Source of the DNA: Mrakia gelida
Taxonomy: Eukaryota > Basidiomycota > Tremellomycetes > Cystofilobasidiales > Mrakiaceae
Length of the DNA stretch: 64,000 nt
Direction: 5' to 3'
Assembly (NCBI GenBank): GCA_024345305.1
Contig: BRON01000010.1
Coordinates: 558,001 to 622,000 of the forward strand
Of this stretch, positions 20,990 to 33,448 are shown piece after piece (within the stretch, counting starts at the first letter, position 1; each line of letters begins with the position of its first letter). The position numbers and the translations under genes are program-made. The notes under the pieces were generated by a model. That model did no database searches. It was not told the DNA's origin and was given only the letters and a program-made list of their open reading frames with translations.

Positions 20990-22145
20990 TCACACTTCCA
21001 CATGAAGACAACCTTTACTGCCCGTCTCCACCTCCTCAAACTCGATCAACTTCGCCCACCTCGCCTGCTTCCCAGCTTCGACCCCTCGTTCAACCCAAGT
21101 CCCTTGTATCATCGCCTCGATCTGCCTCGCCTGCTCTCGTTTCGCCACTCGGAAGACGAACATCTTCAGAGGACTAGAGTTGAGGATCGACGCCTCGTCG
21201 AGGATCCTTCGATTCCCCGCCCATCCTCCGTACACGTCGTCCAACGCGTTCGAGATCGAGTCCTTCGAGTGGTCGAACGCGACGAAAGGCCAACGGTTGA
21301 CGACGTCGTGAATGACGGTAAAGGGTGGGTTTGTTTCGGTGAAGATGCTCGCTCGGAGGTGTTCCCAGGCTCTGCTGTTGAGGAAGGTGACGGACTGGAG
21401 ACGAGGGAAGTTTAAGCCTCCGAGGTCGAGGTAGACGTAGGACTCGTCGGGTTTGTTGGAGGAGGAGGTTCCGTGGAAGGTGAAGTGGACGGGGTCAAAG
21501 AGGGAGAGGAGGTTGAAGAAGGAGAAGGGTTGTTCACTCTCTCCTGTTCTTAGGACCTGGAGGGTGACGGCCTCGACGGAGGAGAGAAGACCAGAGGAGG
21601 GAAGTCGATTTTTGAGTCGAAAGGGTACTGGAGGGTAATCGTCGTCCTCGGCGTCGTCGTCATCGAGGATGATGTGCATGGTTTTGATTTGGGGGAGGTC
21701 TAGATACGGGTTGAGTTGAGGCTGGCGGGTCGAAGGGCCCTGTCGAAGACAAGAGCACGGGGAGGAGGGAGCAAGCCGAAGACGTTGACTTCTGCGCTAG
21801 AGAATCACAGAGGAAACTGACCACCGTGCAAAGCATCCTGTGTAAGCCGTCGTAGCCCCGAAAAACGACGTCTCGGTAGAGGAGAGGGGAGGAGAGTTGG
21901 AAGAAGGCGAGGGAGGAACGACAGGCCGAAGCAAGCGTGGGTTGGTCCGCGAATCGAGGGATCTCGTGCTTGATCTCGAGTGGGAGGTATGGAAAGGGCT
22001 TAAGGGAGGAGTGAGGGTGTGTTCGAGAAGGAGATAAGGCTGAAAGGTTGTGTCCAGGGGAGGAGGAAGGAGGTGAGGAGATGGGAGGTCCAAGGAGGAG
22101 GGAAGGAGGGTCCGCTGGATTCTCGAGCGACGAGGGATCCGACAT
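20990..22145 (-). CDS. F-box-like protein, paralogue of the divergent neighbour
   Basis: Two exons give about 357 residues. Exon 1 starts at 22145 (MSDPSSLENPADPPSLL) and has a Ser/Pro-rich lead, then the F-box-like stretch PYLPLEIKHEIPRFADQPTL, ACRSSLAFFQLSSPLLYRDV and VFRGYDGLHRMLCTV. It is spliced (GTG|GGC) near 21820/21738 to an exon carrying LPQIKTMHIILDDDDAEDD and a leucine-rich C-terminal body ending KGCLHVEV at 20990. The pattern P-x-L-P-x-E-I, then S-x-x-F-x-x-L-S-x-P-x-L-Y, is typical of the large basidiomycete family of short F-box-like proteins. A role as a substrate adaptor for SCF ubiquitin ligase is inference. The divergent gene at 22342 has the same order of motifs, so the pair is a probable inverted duplication. 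Confidence 0.75.
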
Positions 22146-22341
22146 AGCTGGGATTTTGAAGAGCAGAGTCTGAGGAAATATAGGTGAAGAGGATGAGGGA
22201 TGCGATCTCGAGAAACGTTGGTCGCTGGGGGTGGTCGTTGGCGGCGAAGAGAGGAAGGAGGAGCTGATGAGCTCTGGACACCTTTCCTTGCGTCCCTTCC
22301 TGCTGCCACCGCTCACGACCTCTCCTCCGAGTTTTCTCAAG

Positions 22342-23388
22342 ATGTCTATCGCCAAAACCTCCACAACATCCGTCTCCTCTTCACCTCTCCCGTACCTCCC
22401 CCTCGAAGTCAAGGGCCACATCCTCCGCTTCTGCGATCCTCCCACCCTCTTCTCCACCTCCCTCGTCTCCCTCGCCTTCCTCGAGCTCTCCAGCCCTATC
22501 CTCTACGAGGACGTCGTCGTCAGAGGTGTCAAGCAACTGGCTGACCTCCTATGCGTCGAAGTGAGTTGAACTCCCTTGCCTGCAGTGCCGTTCGTGAGGA
22601 TCGAGCAAGGAAAGATCAAGCTCACCTTCGTCTCCTCCTCCCTCCCTCCCCTTTCTTGCCAGATCGAGCACCCTCAACCCCAACTCGAACGCCATCTCTC
22701 CCTCTCCTTCATCCGAAACCTCACATACTACCACCCCAAGGTCGGAACCCCGTCGGGTGACACGGCGCGGGAGAACCTTCCTCGTCTCCGGAAGCCTTAC
22801 AGACTCCAGCGACAAGGCCCGCTTCCCCTCCATCTCAACAGACTCCACCTCCTGGTCGACGAGCTCTCACGCTGGCACTCAGGAGGGGTGGAACCGAGAG
22901 AACGAGTTGAGGCTCTCTTTTCGTACCTCTCGCCCAGATCGTTCGTCTTCGAGGGAGTCCTTCCAGACGTTGCGGACGAGGAGGACCGGGACGTCGTCCT
23001 TCCCCTCGTCTCCCTTACCGCCGTCGGCCACTGGACCAGGCTAGAGGTCCTCGCCTTCATCAACGGATTCACCCTCGCCCCCCTCGCTCGATCAAGTTTT
23101 TTCTCCCACGATACCACCCCGTCGCTGAAAGTTGGTTACGACCTTTCCGGGCTCAAAAGCGGCGGCGCGTACGAGGGCTGGTTCCGCTGCTTGTCGGAGG
23201 ACCTCCGAGGAGAAGGCGAGATCGAACTGGATCGTCTCCAGCCTGAGGAGGCGGAGACGAGGCTAGCAAAGATTGAGAAGGTGGAAGTTGTGGTAGGAAC
23301 GGAGCAGAGGAGGATGAGGGTCTGGGAGGGTCTGCAGGGAGCGAGCACCCTCGCGAGGACGACGGTCGTCGTTCGACCTGCAGCCTGA
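22342..23388 (+). CDS. F-box-like protein, divergent paralogue
   Basis: Two exons give about 315 residues. Exon 1 (22342-22560) encodes MSIAKTSTTSVSSS, then PYLPLEVKGHILRFCDPPTL, SLVSLAFLELSSPILYEDVV and VRGVKQLADLLCVE. The acceptor near 22661 joins IEHPQPQLERHLSLSF, in the same relative place as the intron in the minus-strand partner. The C-terminal part is leucine-rich and ends TTVVVRPAA with TGA at 23386-23388. Compared with its partner it lacks the roughly 47-residue Ser/Pro lead. An intron-like sequence starts two bases after the stop (23390-23461, with CTGACC), suggesting a spliced 3' untranslated region. The likely role, protein-protein adaptor with an F-box, is inferred from the motif only. 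Confidence 0.75.
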
Positions 23389-23932
23389 GGTGAGCTCTCC
23401 GTCTCGAGTCCTTCGCTTCGTACCTGATACTGACCTAAACTTCACTTCGCTTCCGCTGCAGGTCTTCGTCGCGCGAGCCTCGTCGCAGGAGAAGGAGGGA
23501 TCGTCTTGTCTTGGTCGAGGACGGAAGAGGTCGTCGAAGGCGGACGCGTTGTGCTTGCTGTACTGTTTAGGCGATGAGATCTTTTGTTTCTTTCGTAACC
23601 ACCAGTCTTCTCGTGAGCTGAAGGAGACCGTTGAAAGTTGAAGTCGATCGAACTCGAAAGGGGAGATAACGAGGCGTCGAACTCGCTTCCCTTCCGCTAC
23701 TCACCTCTTCCTTCCAGTTCCGTTTTTTCTCTTTCCAGCACAGCTTCCTACTTCCTAGCCGCGGCAGGCTCACTTGAACCACCTTCGCTATCTTCCTGAT
23801 CCTCGTCGCTCATTCTCGGCGTTCATCATCATCAATGGATCATCGTCGCGTCGTCCAGTTTTCTAACCCCTCCCTTCCTCCCGTCCCTCTATCGATCCAC
23901 CCAGACCTTCAACTCCACTCGAGAACTGAGTT
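23389..23932. other. Convergent 3' regions of the F-box-like gene and CDD1
   Basis: 544 bases. The first 73 look like an intron in the 3' untranslated region (GTGAGC at 23390, CTGACC inside, CAG at 23459-23461). The remainder shows no further coding signal. Confidence 0.5.
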
Positions 23933-25034
<1,102 letters not shown>

Positions 25035-25097
25035 GCTGAGTTGAAGACTTGAAGGAGAGAGATGGTGTCGGAGGAGAGACGAACGAGAGGAGGAGCT

Positions 25098-25114
25098 CGA
25101 GCTTTCAAAGCTCG
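25098..25114. promoter_or_regulatory. Perfect inverted repeat CGAGCTTTCAAAGCTCG in a divergent promoter
   Basis: Eight-base arms flank a single central C, placed in the middle of the 143-bp space between the CDD1 and SelW-like start codons. The symmetric form suits a bidirectional regulatory site. A one-mismatch copy is upstream of SUP35 (20572-20588). Confidence 0.45.
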
Positions 25115-25177
25115 CACCTCCGCCTTTCCCTTCCTACCTCCAACCCACGATCGTCTTCAACCGAAAATCGCATCAAC

Positions 25178-26037
25178 ATGTCCGCTCCTACACCAACAGA
25201 TGACTGCTCGACTGGACTCTGCCCTCCTGCGAGCTCGGAAGCACCCTCAACCTCGTCGGTCGAGCTCAACGCACCTCTCCCTCCCCTTCCTTCCTCCTCG
25301 TCGACCTTCGAGCCAACGACGACGGCTTTGGACCCCCTTCTCGACGCTTCAACGTTCACAGCGCCTCGTTTGGAGGTTACGGATGGCTGGAGGGTGGTTA
25401 TAGAGTTCTGCGATCGAGTGAGTCGTCTTCAGAGAGTGGAGAAGGAAGGGAGGGAGTTGAGATCTCGCCCATCGCCTTGCTTTCGTTCGATCACGAACTA
25501 ACCTCTCGTCCTCGTTTGTCTTCCTTCTTAGTGTCGTTGGTGAGATCATACTCGGTTCGACATCCTCTTTCCGTTGTTCTCGAGCTCATCCCCTTCTCCG
25601 CTCTCGTTTCCTCAGGCTCCATCGAGCCGCCTGGGTCCAAACCGAACTCTTCCTCACCTTCCCACCCCCAGCTCTCGTCGCCATCAGTCTCATCCCTCTC
25701 AACACTCCTGAAACAGGTGGCCGATTCAGAGTTTGGTTGTTCAAGGGAGACGAAGCTGGGAAACAGGGAGAGCTCGTTTGGGATCGGAAGATCGAGGGAG
25801 GGTTCCCCGAGTTGAAGCTGCTCGTACGTCTGCTTTCCACCTCCTTCGTGCCGCTTTTCTGCGTCGGAAGTGGCTGGCTGATACGTCGGATACTTGATAG
25901 TTTGCGGTACTGACTCCAAAGTTCTATCGTTCTTTTTTCGCCTTCGTCTCGAGCAGAAGCAGAGGATCCGAAACCATGTCTCGCCTGCTGTTTCGCTCGG
26001 TCACTCGGACAAGACTTCTGGGAAGGTTGAGGCTTGA
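25178..26037 (+). CDS. SelW/Rdx-family thioredoxin-like protein (Cys form)
   Basis: Four exons give about 178 residues. A low-complexity N-terminal 65 residues is followed by WRVVIEFCDRCRWLHRAAWV, QTELFLTFPPPALVAISLIP, GGRFRVWLFKG, VWDRKIEGGFPELKLLKQRI and SLGHSDK. This is the Rdx (SelW/SelT/SelH-like) fold with the CxxC written CDRC, so cysteine replaces the selenocysteine of animal SelW and no UGA recoding is needed. The second cysteine lies in an 8-nt exon (25532-25539), between introns starting with GTGAGTCG and GTGAGATC. The family is linked to redox regulation, but the substrate is unknown. The start ATG is 25178-25180 and the stop TGA is 26035-26037. The N-terminal extension is longer than in animal SelW. 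Confidence 0.87.
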
Positions 26038-26139
26038 GGGATCTTGGTGCCTTTTAGATAGCTCTCTCGAGACGAAGCGAGGAGCGGGTCGTACGAGGAG
26101 CGGACTGAGGGAGAGGGAAACGCGTCGTCGTCGCTGAAC

Positions 26140-28980
26140 ATGCTCTCGTGAGTTCTCCTCCGTCTTCTCCCCTCTTCCTCCCTGCAGATCCGTGAAGGGG
26201 TCGTGGAATATCTATCAGAATTGAAGCTCTCAAACTGACACGACCTCCTTTCCCACCTCTCCGGTTGCAGGATCAGAACTACGCATCGACCGCGAGCATC
26301 GCTCGCGTCGAGAAGTTGGATCCGACGTCCCTCGCCCTCGAATGCGATGAAGTGCCTGGCTTCCCTTTGCTTCCGCTGAGAGTTCTCGCACGCTTCTTTG
26401 CTTCCTTCTTAGAAGGAAAGGAAGGACGAGACGGTGTAGACAGAATGACGAGCGAGAGGCTCAAACAAGGCAAGCTCAGCGAGCTCCTCCCTCCTCCTAG
26501 CAGATCTGCTTCCCTCTCGAGATCTTCCCTTCCTCTGCTTCCTTTGTTCCTTTGGACGAAGATTTTAGCCTTTTGAAGGAGAATTGGAGGAAACCAAACA
26601 AGTCTCTGTCTTGCTTCCGAACGCGCCCAGGCTCGATCTCTTTCTCCTTCCCTCTCCCCTCTCCTCCACCTCCGAACCTGACCTTGAAACGAAGGTGAGC
26701 TCCCCATTATCGCTCCCAGCCATCACGACCTCCCTTCTCGTTTCTGATGAGTTCTTACCTGTACTCTCAGCAGTTCTCTGACGAGATGGAAGGTCTGGAG
26801 AGTCAAACACTGAAGAACGAGGAGGCCGTCATCGCGAACGACCTCAACCAAACGCCTCGAGAGGAACAAAACACCCAGTTCTTTGGAGACCAGATTCAAC
26901 AAGGACAGCAGCAGGAGTGGACACCTGGGCTCTACGCTCTCTCCCCAGGTCCTTCGTCGGATGGATTGGCGGTCAGGTTCGGAGCGAGAATCGAGGAGGA
27001 GGAGGAGGAATCGACGGGGGCTGCTCAGGACGAGCTCTGGAGATATGCTCCTTTAGGCTGTGAGTTTCTCCCTTCCTCTCTTTCTTTCTTCAGGTCGAAG
27101 GATGAAGGTCTCATCTAACGACTCCCTGGTCTTCGATTTCGTAGACGACGACGGGACGAGTCGGTTCCCAGCTCAGGCGTTCGCTTGGGCGCACGAAGAG
27201 CAACGCACCTCTTCCTCCTCCCACCCTGGTCTCCTTCCCCTTCCTCTACCTCCTCCCACGAACCATCAGTCAACACCCAACCACGTCCAGAGCTCACAGC
27301 CATCCTCCTCATCCTACTACTCTCAAAACGACGCTCAAAACTTCGACGGAAACCAACCAAACATGCATCAGCCCTCCTCCTCCTTCTACCCTCTCCCTCC
27401 TCCTTCGCGCCTCTCCGCTCCTCCCCTCGACCAGCACGACGCTTCTCCCAGCTACACCAGCTACGGCTCAGGCCTGGTTGCTAGGCCAGCCACCTCCCCG
27501 AGTGAGTTTTGAAAGTCTCTCAAGCTTCGCTCGGCTCCTTCGAGGGCGAAGGTTCGGAAGGGAAAACGGTTGAGCTCATCGAAGCGACGATCTCTTCTTC
27601 TCTTTGGTTTGTTTTTTTCCTCCAGACGAAGCTCTCGCCTCATCCATCGCTGGTCTTCGAGAGCTCGGAATGGACGAAGGAGGAGCTCCCTACGTCGAAG
27701 TCGTTGGATCATCTCTGGACGAGATATCAAGAAGATCCGACGCAGAGAAGCTCGACTCTGCGATGTCGTCGAGACTTCCTCTCGTCGCAACTTCCTCCCA
27801 CCAGCTCTCTCTTCCCTCCCTACCCCCACCACCTCCATCTACCTCTCCCTATCGAGACACTCCTCCTCATTCAGCACCTCACTACCAGCATTCCCAGCAG
27901 ATCCCCTCGTTCTACCAACCTCAACCTCACTCTCGCCGCCAGTCCGACACGTCGGATTATCGACCTTCGCTGTCGTCGTTCTCTCCCTACCAACAACATC
28001 AGCCTCCCAACGTTCCCTCCCAGTACGGATACACTTCCAACCACCAATCCAAGCGGCCAAACAGCTACTACAACCCTTCCTCGTCCAACGGAACTCCCTC
28101 CCTCTTCCTCCCACCCCCCCTCCCTCCTCCCGCTCTTCCTCTCTCCTCAGCATCCCAACGACCACCAGCTCTCGCTCCTCTCATCTTCCCTCATCCCAAC
28201 TCAACCTACTCCGGATCTTCCAACTCCACTTTCAACTCCAACTCCTCCTCTCACCCTCCCGTCTCCAACACTACCTCTCCCTCGAACCAAAGCTCGAACC
28301 AAAGCACCAACTCCTCCCTCCCCACCCTCCCAGCACCCAACTCCCCGACCTCCACCGTCTCCTCTACCCACTCCTCCACCGCTTACCCTCCCACCACCAA
28401 CACCAAAACCAAACCCGCACCCAAACGAACTCCCATCGCGTGTCAGAGATGTCGAGCTCACAAACTTCGATGTCTCGGAGGTCAGCCTTGCGCTGGATGT
28501 GCGAAGAGAAACGTTGGAGATTCGTGCACGTACGTGGCGGAGATCAAGAGGAGAGGGAAGGGGAAAGCAAGAGGAGCGGCTGCTGCTCCGACCTCTTCGA
28601 CGACGAGCAAAGGGAGCAGTGGTAGTCCGAAGAAGGGAGGAGCGACGCTGGAGAACGGGAACGGGGACGACGAGGATGGAGGCTCGACGACGAGCAGGAG
28701 GAAGGGATCGTCGAGATCGCCTGCCAAGTCAGAGGGCAGAAGAGGAGGCAAAGGGAGGAAGCTCGACGTCGACGACGAGGAGGAGAAGGAGGAAGAGGAA
28801 GGGGAGGACGAGGGCAGTGGTGGTAGACCGAGGTTGACGGTTGCTGCGATGGAGGAGGACGTCGATATGGAGGAGGACGAGGAGGAGCTTAGGCTAGAGA
28901 ATGCCGAGGAGGAGGATGGGCAGCCTAGACGAGGGATGGATGGGGGTGGGGTGTCCTCGAGGTCGACGACGAATCAGTGA
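26140..28980 (+). CDS. Zn2Cys6 binuclear cluster transcription regulator
   Basis: About 740 residues. Near residue 560 is ACQRCRAHKLRCLGGQPCAG followed by CAKRNVGDSCTY, i.e. C-x2-C-x6-C-x5-C-x2-C-x8-C, a fungal Gal4-type zinc cluster. The sequence before it is Pro/Ser/Gln/Asn-rich. After it comes Lys/Gly/Ser-rich sequence and a strongly acidic tail ([28 protein letters not shown]) that could activate transcription. No fungal-specific middle homology domain is seen. Clear coding runs from about 26271 (DQNYASTASIARVEKLDPTS) through exons at 26569, 26771, 27145 and 27626. The 5' end is tentative: ATG at 26140, then a proposed 4-nt exon ATCC (26188-26191), which keeps the frame (MLSSDQNYAS). Target genes are unknown. 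Confidence 0.8.
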
Positions 28981-29547
28981 CACCAACGCGTCCGTCGTCT
29001 TCGTTTCGTTTCTGTCTTTGCATTGGCTTTGTTGTTTCGTTCCTCGTTTCTTCGTATGGTCTAGTTTCTCTTTCTCCTTCTCGTTTTCCACTGTATGGTT
29101 TATATATCTCCCAAGGTATGATCCCGTCGCTTCGTTCGACTAGTTCCTTTCGTCTGTAGCTCCAAGACCTTCCGACCTCCCTCTGGTTTCTTTCGTATCG
29201 ATCTTTATCGCTTCTCGTTCTCGCTCCGTTCTCGCGGGAAGCCTTAACAACACCTGACGGCGGAAGGAAGAGGAGGAGGAGGAGTCAGCGAACGAAGGGA
29301 GGGGTCGAGCTCGACGCGTCGAAGTCGTCGCCGTGAAGGAAGACGCGTGAGGAGGACAGAGGAGAGGAGATTTTCTGCGTGTGTTTCGGCGGAAAAGAGC
29401 AAGAAAAGGAGAAGTATCGTTACGAGCCGCGTCGAGAGTCGTCGTCGTGAAAGAAAGAGTAGCAAAATGAAATCGTGGAAGCCCAAGCCGCGTCGTCCTC
29501 GTCCCCCGTCCCCGCATGATATCCCTCGTTTCCGAGCAGGTCATAAA
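28981..29547. other. Convergent 3' regions, Zn2Cys6 gene and sugar porter
   Basis: 567 bases. The first half is T-rich with TATATATC near 29100, plausible polyadenylation context. A GACGCGTC site lies at 29313. No coding signal is recognised. Confidence 0.5.
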
Positions 29548-32500
29548 CTATGCCATCGAGTCCTTCCTGAATCCAGACGAGGGAGGGGGAGGAGCAGCGT
29601 TCTCGATGAACTCGTCGTTCTCTCGGACCTTCTTCTCGTCGTCGAGGTTGGCGACCTGTCGAGCCCAGTCTTCTCGTCGAGCGGCAGCGATCTCCTGGAT
29701 GTCCTTCTCGATCTGAGTGGGGAGGTCTCGAGTTCGCCAAGCGGGGACTTTGGATTCGAAGAGCGCCTGCGAGAGCGACCGAAACAAAACAGAAACAGCG
29801 AGTGAGTTTTCCCGTCCGTCGAAGAGCGGCAGGAGGGAAAGAAGGCGCGACTCACGTCCATTTCCTCCAGGGATCGTCGACGAGTCTCGGGGAACATGAG
29901 CCAGAAGTGCTGCGAAGAGAAAGAGATGAAGAGGCGAGTCAGCGAGGAGCGGAGCGGGTGGTCGATCGACGCGTCGACTCGTCGCGTTTTGAGGAAGACT
30001 CACGAAAGCTCCAACGAAGCAGAAGACACCGAAGATGAAGTAGGTTTTCCATTGGATCGTGTTGAGGGCCTGTTGAACAGAGCGAGGATATCAGGGAGGC
30101 GGTCAGTTGAGCTTCGTCGACTGCAGCGGAGGCGATGCGACGCGTCGTTCCCTTCACCACCCTCCCTTCCTTTTCGGCCCCGTCCCCGCAAATCAAATCA
30201 TGAAACTGAAGGGAACTGGAAACTTACAACTGGAGGGATCGGCGCGGGTTCGAGTGATTGGTGAATGGTGAGCGGAGGGAGAGAGGAGCAGAGGGGAAGA
30301 GAGAGAAACGCATCGACGTGTCAGTTTTGAGGATGACTATACAAGAAAAAGCGCTAGGGGCGAACCGGGAGCAAAATAAGTGACGGCGAAGGTCCCAGCC
30401 CATGTAGCAGCAGTAGAAATCCCGATTCCGTGGCTCCGGATGGCGAGAGGGTAGATCTGAGTGCGGGCTCGAGGTCAGAGTCGAAAACGAGGAGCTTCTC
30501 GCCAAAAGAAAAGTTCTACTCACCTCGGTAGGATAACACCAAGATACTGGACCGTAGAGCATTCCTGGAAGTCGAACAGATAAGCATCAGCCGAGGTCAA
30601 AGGAGAGTGGGAAGAGAAAGAGCGACCGACCATTGCCTGATCGAAACGAGAAGGAAGAGAGTCAGCCTCAGTTTCGCTAGGTGAAGTCTCTAGTGCAGGT
30701 AGACTTACAGATGATGAACATGTAGGAGAAGATGATGATGACGATGGTGACCGGGAGGTTGTTCTCGACCACCCAAGTCGTGGTCTGGTTGCCGGCTACG
30801 GTCGCGGCGGATCCAAATCCACCTTGCAGCCCTCCTACGATGAAGAGTGCCGTGCCTTGTAGGATACCACCGGCGATCCAGGTAGGTCGTCGACCCCAAG
30901 TGTCCATGTAGAGAATCGCAGGGAACGTTCCGCACACGAAGCAGATGTCTGAAAAAGGGAGAACAGAGGGTCAGAAATCAAGACGCGAAAGGAAGGTCGT
31001 CGAGTCGGTTCCAACTCACATTGAATCAAGGAAGCGATCAGGTTGACGTTCTTTCCCGTGAGACCGGCAGATTGGAAGGAGAAAACGATGTAGTACATCA
31101 TCTAATGCGGACGAAGAGACGAGGGTCAGGACCGAGCGCGCGCGTCGAACAACAAATCGAAAGACAAGTCTACGGGAGATGATACTGACGGCGTTGATTC
31201 CACTGAGCTGGCACCAGAGCTGAACGCTACACCCGAGGAAGAGACGCTTGAGGTACTTGGGCTTGATGATGGAGGCGATGGAAAGCTCGAGCTCGTTCTC
31301 GAGGATGATGGCCCTGAGGAGAAGAGACGAGGGAAAGCGCGGTCAGCTCGACGCCGTCCTCTCTCTTCGGCGCAGGAAAGGAAAGGACAGTGACTCACTC
31401 TCGGATCTCAGCCCACTGAGCGAGGACGAAAGGATCGGTAACATCTCCGGCTCGGTGAACGTTGGCGAGGGTTTCGAGTGCCTCGAGGTGTCGACCGTGA
31501 GAAGCCAACCACCTGGGACTCTCAGGAAGGATGAACCAACATCCAGCGAGCAGGATGATGGCGGGAATGAGTTGAAGAGACCTTTGGAAAGAGCGAGAAG
31601 AACCAGAGGAATGAGCGTTCGCGAAGGACGACGAAAAGGTCGAACAAGACGCGCGCGATCACGTACCAGGGCACCCTGAAGTTGAGGACCGACTCTCCGT
31701 TTCCTATGAAGCTGCAGCCGTATTGAACAACGTAGCCCAACAAAATCCCCCAACTGAGAGGTGGTAGAGAAGAGAGGTAGAGAGGAGAAGAAGACGGAGT
31801 GAGGGGAAGGTTCGAACCGCCGCGTCGAGATCGAAAGGACGCCGACTCACTCGATACCCCACTGCTGAAGAGCAACCATTCGTCCTCGCTTCTCGGGAGG
31901 CGCGAGCTCGGATTGATAGACCTAGATAAAAAGGGAGGGAAGAGATGGAAGAAGTGGAGAGGAGGGGGCAAGAACAAGACGCGTCGTCAGAAACCCACGC
32001 GTCCCTCGCCTTCGAGCCGCCTCGACTCGGTGATTGAAACCAAGACTCACAGGCACGACACTCGAGACCAATCCGACACACACTCCAGCGATGATTCGTC
32101 CGACGATGAGCATGGGGACGTTCTGACTGGCAGCCTGGATGATGCAGCCGACGAACCAGACGAGGCAGGCGATCATGATGGTTCCTCGTCGTCCGAAACG
32201 ATCTCCGGCCCACATGTAGACGAGGGAACCGGCGAAGGATCCGGCGGAGATGCATGATCTAGATGAGGAGGGAGAAGGAGGTCGGAAGAGGGAGGGAGGC
32301 GATTCAGCGAACGATCTCGACGTGAAGGAACGAGGGGGAGAAGAGCGAGAACACGGAGGGGTACTGACGAGATTCCTCCTTGAAGACTAGATGAAGGCTG
32401 TCCGAAGTAGTTGTTGTAGGAGTTGAGAGCCAGGACAGCTGGGAGAGGGAAGAGAAGTGAGCTTCGCGTCGGGGTCGTTTGTATGGGAACGAAGACGTAC

Positions 32501-33109
32501 CGCTCATGCTGGCGATATCGGCTCCTGTTTAGGCGAACAAACGGGGGAGGTGAGTACAGAATGAGCTGCAGATGTACAGGTAGTCTTGAGACGTACCGAA
32601 CAGGATGCCTGTGAAGGGGGAAAAGCAAGAGCTCGCGGTCAGCCCTCAGTCGTTCGATCTCTCCTTCTCGTCCTCAAGTCGTATAAACCGTCTCGAGGGA
32701 CTCTCAACTCACCTCCGAGACAGCAGAATCCGCAAACGAACCAGCTGGGAGAGTGCGAGAAGAGGAAACGACGTCAGTTTCAGTCGACGAAAGAGGGCGA
32801 GACGAAGAGGACCCGACGAGAGAAGCGCGCGTGATTCCGAGACGACGACGAGCTTGACGTCCGTTCGTCCCTCTCGCCTTCTATCCTCCTCCAAGCCCCG
32901 AGCGATGAGCGAAGCACTCACATGTTCCCAACCAGCCTCTGCTTGATGCTCCTGTGCGAAAGATCGGGTCGAGCGAACTCAGGGCTCGCCATGAGTTGGT
33001 CTGCCGTCGGCGGCACACCGTGACCTCCGTAGTGTTTCCTCCCATCGACTCGAGCCTCGGTAGGCTCATCCATAGGGTGTTGAGTGTGGATCTGGATCTC
33101 GTCGTTCAT
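29548..33109 (-). CDS. MFS sugar porter (hexose-type transporter)
   Basis: Roughly fifteen short exons give about 560 residues with twelve predicted membrane spans. Diagnostic sugar-porter motifs are present: DRFGRRGTIMIAC after TM2, GRIIAGVCVGLVSSVVPVYQ, PPEKRGRMVALQQ, PESPRWLASHGR, QLSGINAMMYYIVFSFQSAG in TM7, DTWGRRPTW, GPVSWCYPTEIYPLAIRSHG and the terminal PETRRRSLEEMD. The N terminus MNDEIQIHTQHPMDEPTEAR and the C-terminal tail (VRENDEFIENAAPPPP) are hydrophilic and cytosolic. Substrate cannot be read from sequence; a hexose or related sugar is most likely, and quinate or disaccharide transport is possible. The start is at 33107-33109 and the stop TAG is at 29548-29550. Exon number is unusually high even for this genome. 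Confidence 0.92.
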
Positions 33110-33448
33110 CGCTGTTGTTGTGGTTGGTGGAGCAGGAAGTGCGAGGGGAGAAAAAAGAGAGAGCGAGTGAGATCGTCAAAATCAGCTCGGTGGAACTCGA
33201 CTTCAGTTCCTCCGCCGCACTTTAGATCCAGAAGGGAGGGAGGTACCGAGAACGAGCGTGACGCGGTTTTTGGTATCGGCAAGAAGTAGGCTAAACAGGA
33301 AAGGAAGTCGGTGCGTTGGCTGGATGGGGATGTACAGAGGCGGCAGGAGAAGAGATACAGGAACCGAGTTGATCTCGCTCGTCGACTCGCGCGCTCAGCC
33401 CTCTCATCCTCTCTTGGCCCTGTTTGTGAGAGGTTAGAAACAGTTCGT
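33110..33448. other. Sugar porter upstream region / MSD1 3' end
   Basis: 339 bases. On the minus strand an intron-like segment (GCTGATTTTGACG then a T/C tract near 33125-33185) precedes the transporter ATG, so the leader may be spliced. No separate gene is seen. Confidence 0.45.

Noticed and set aside
25400..25560. Selenocysteine use in the SelW-like protein
   Set aside because: The motif is CDRC with both positions cysteine codons once spliced; no UGA has to be read through.
27509..28837. Long alternative frames over the Zn2Cys6 gene
   Set aside because: Composed of Pro/Ser/Thr/Arg runs; only the frame with the six-cysteine motif is protein-like.
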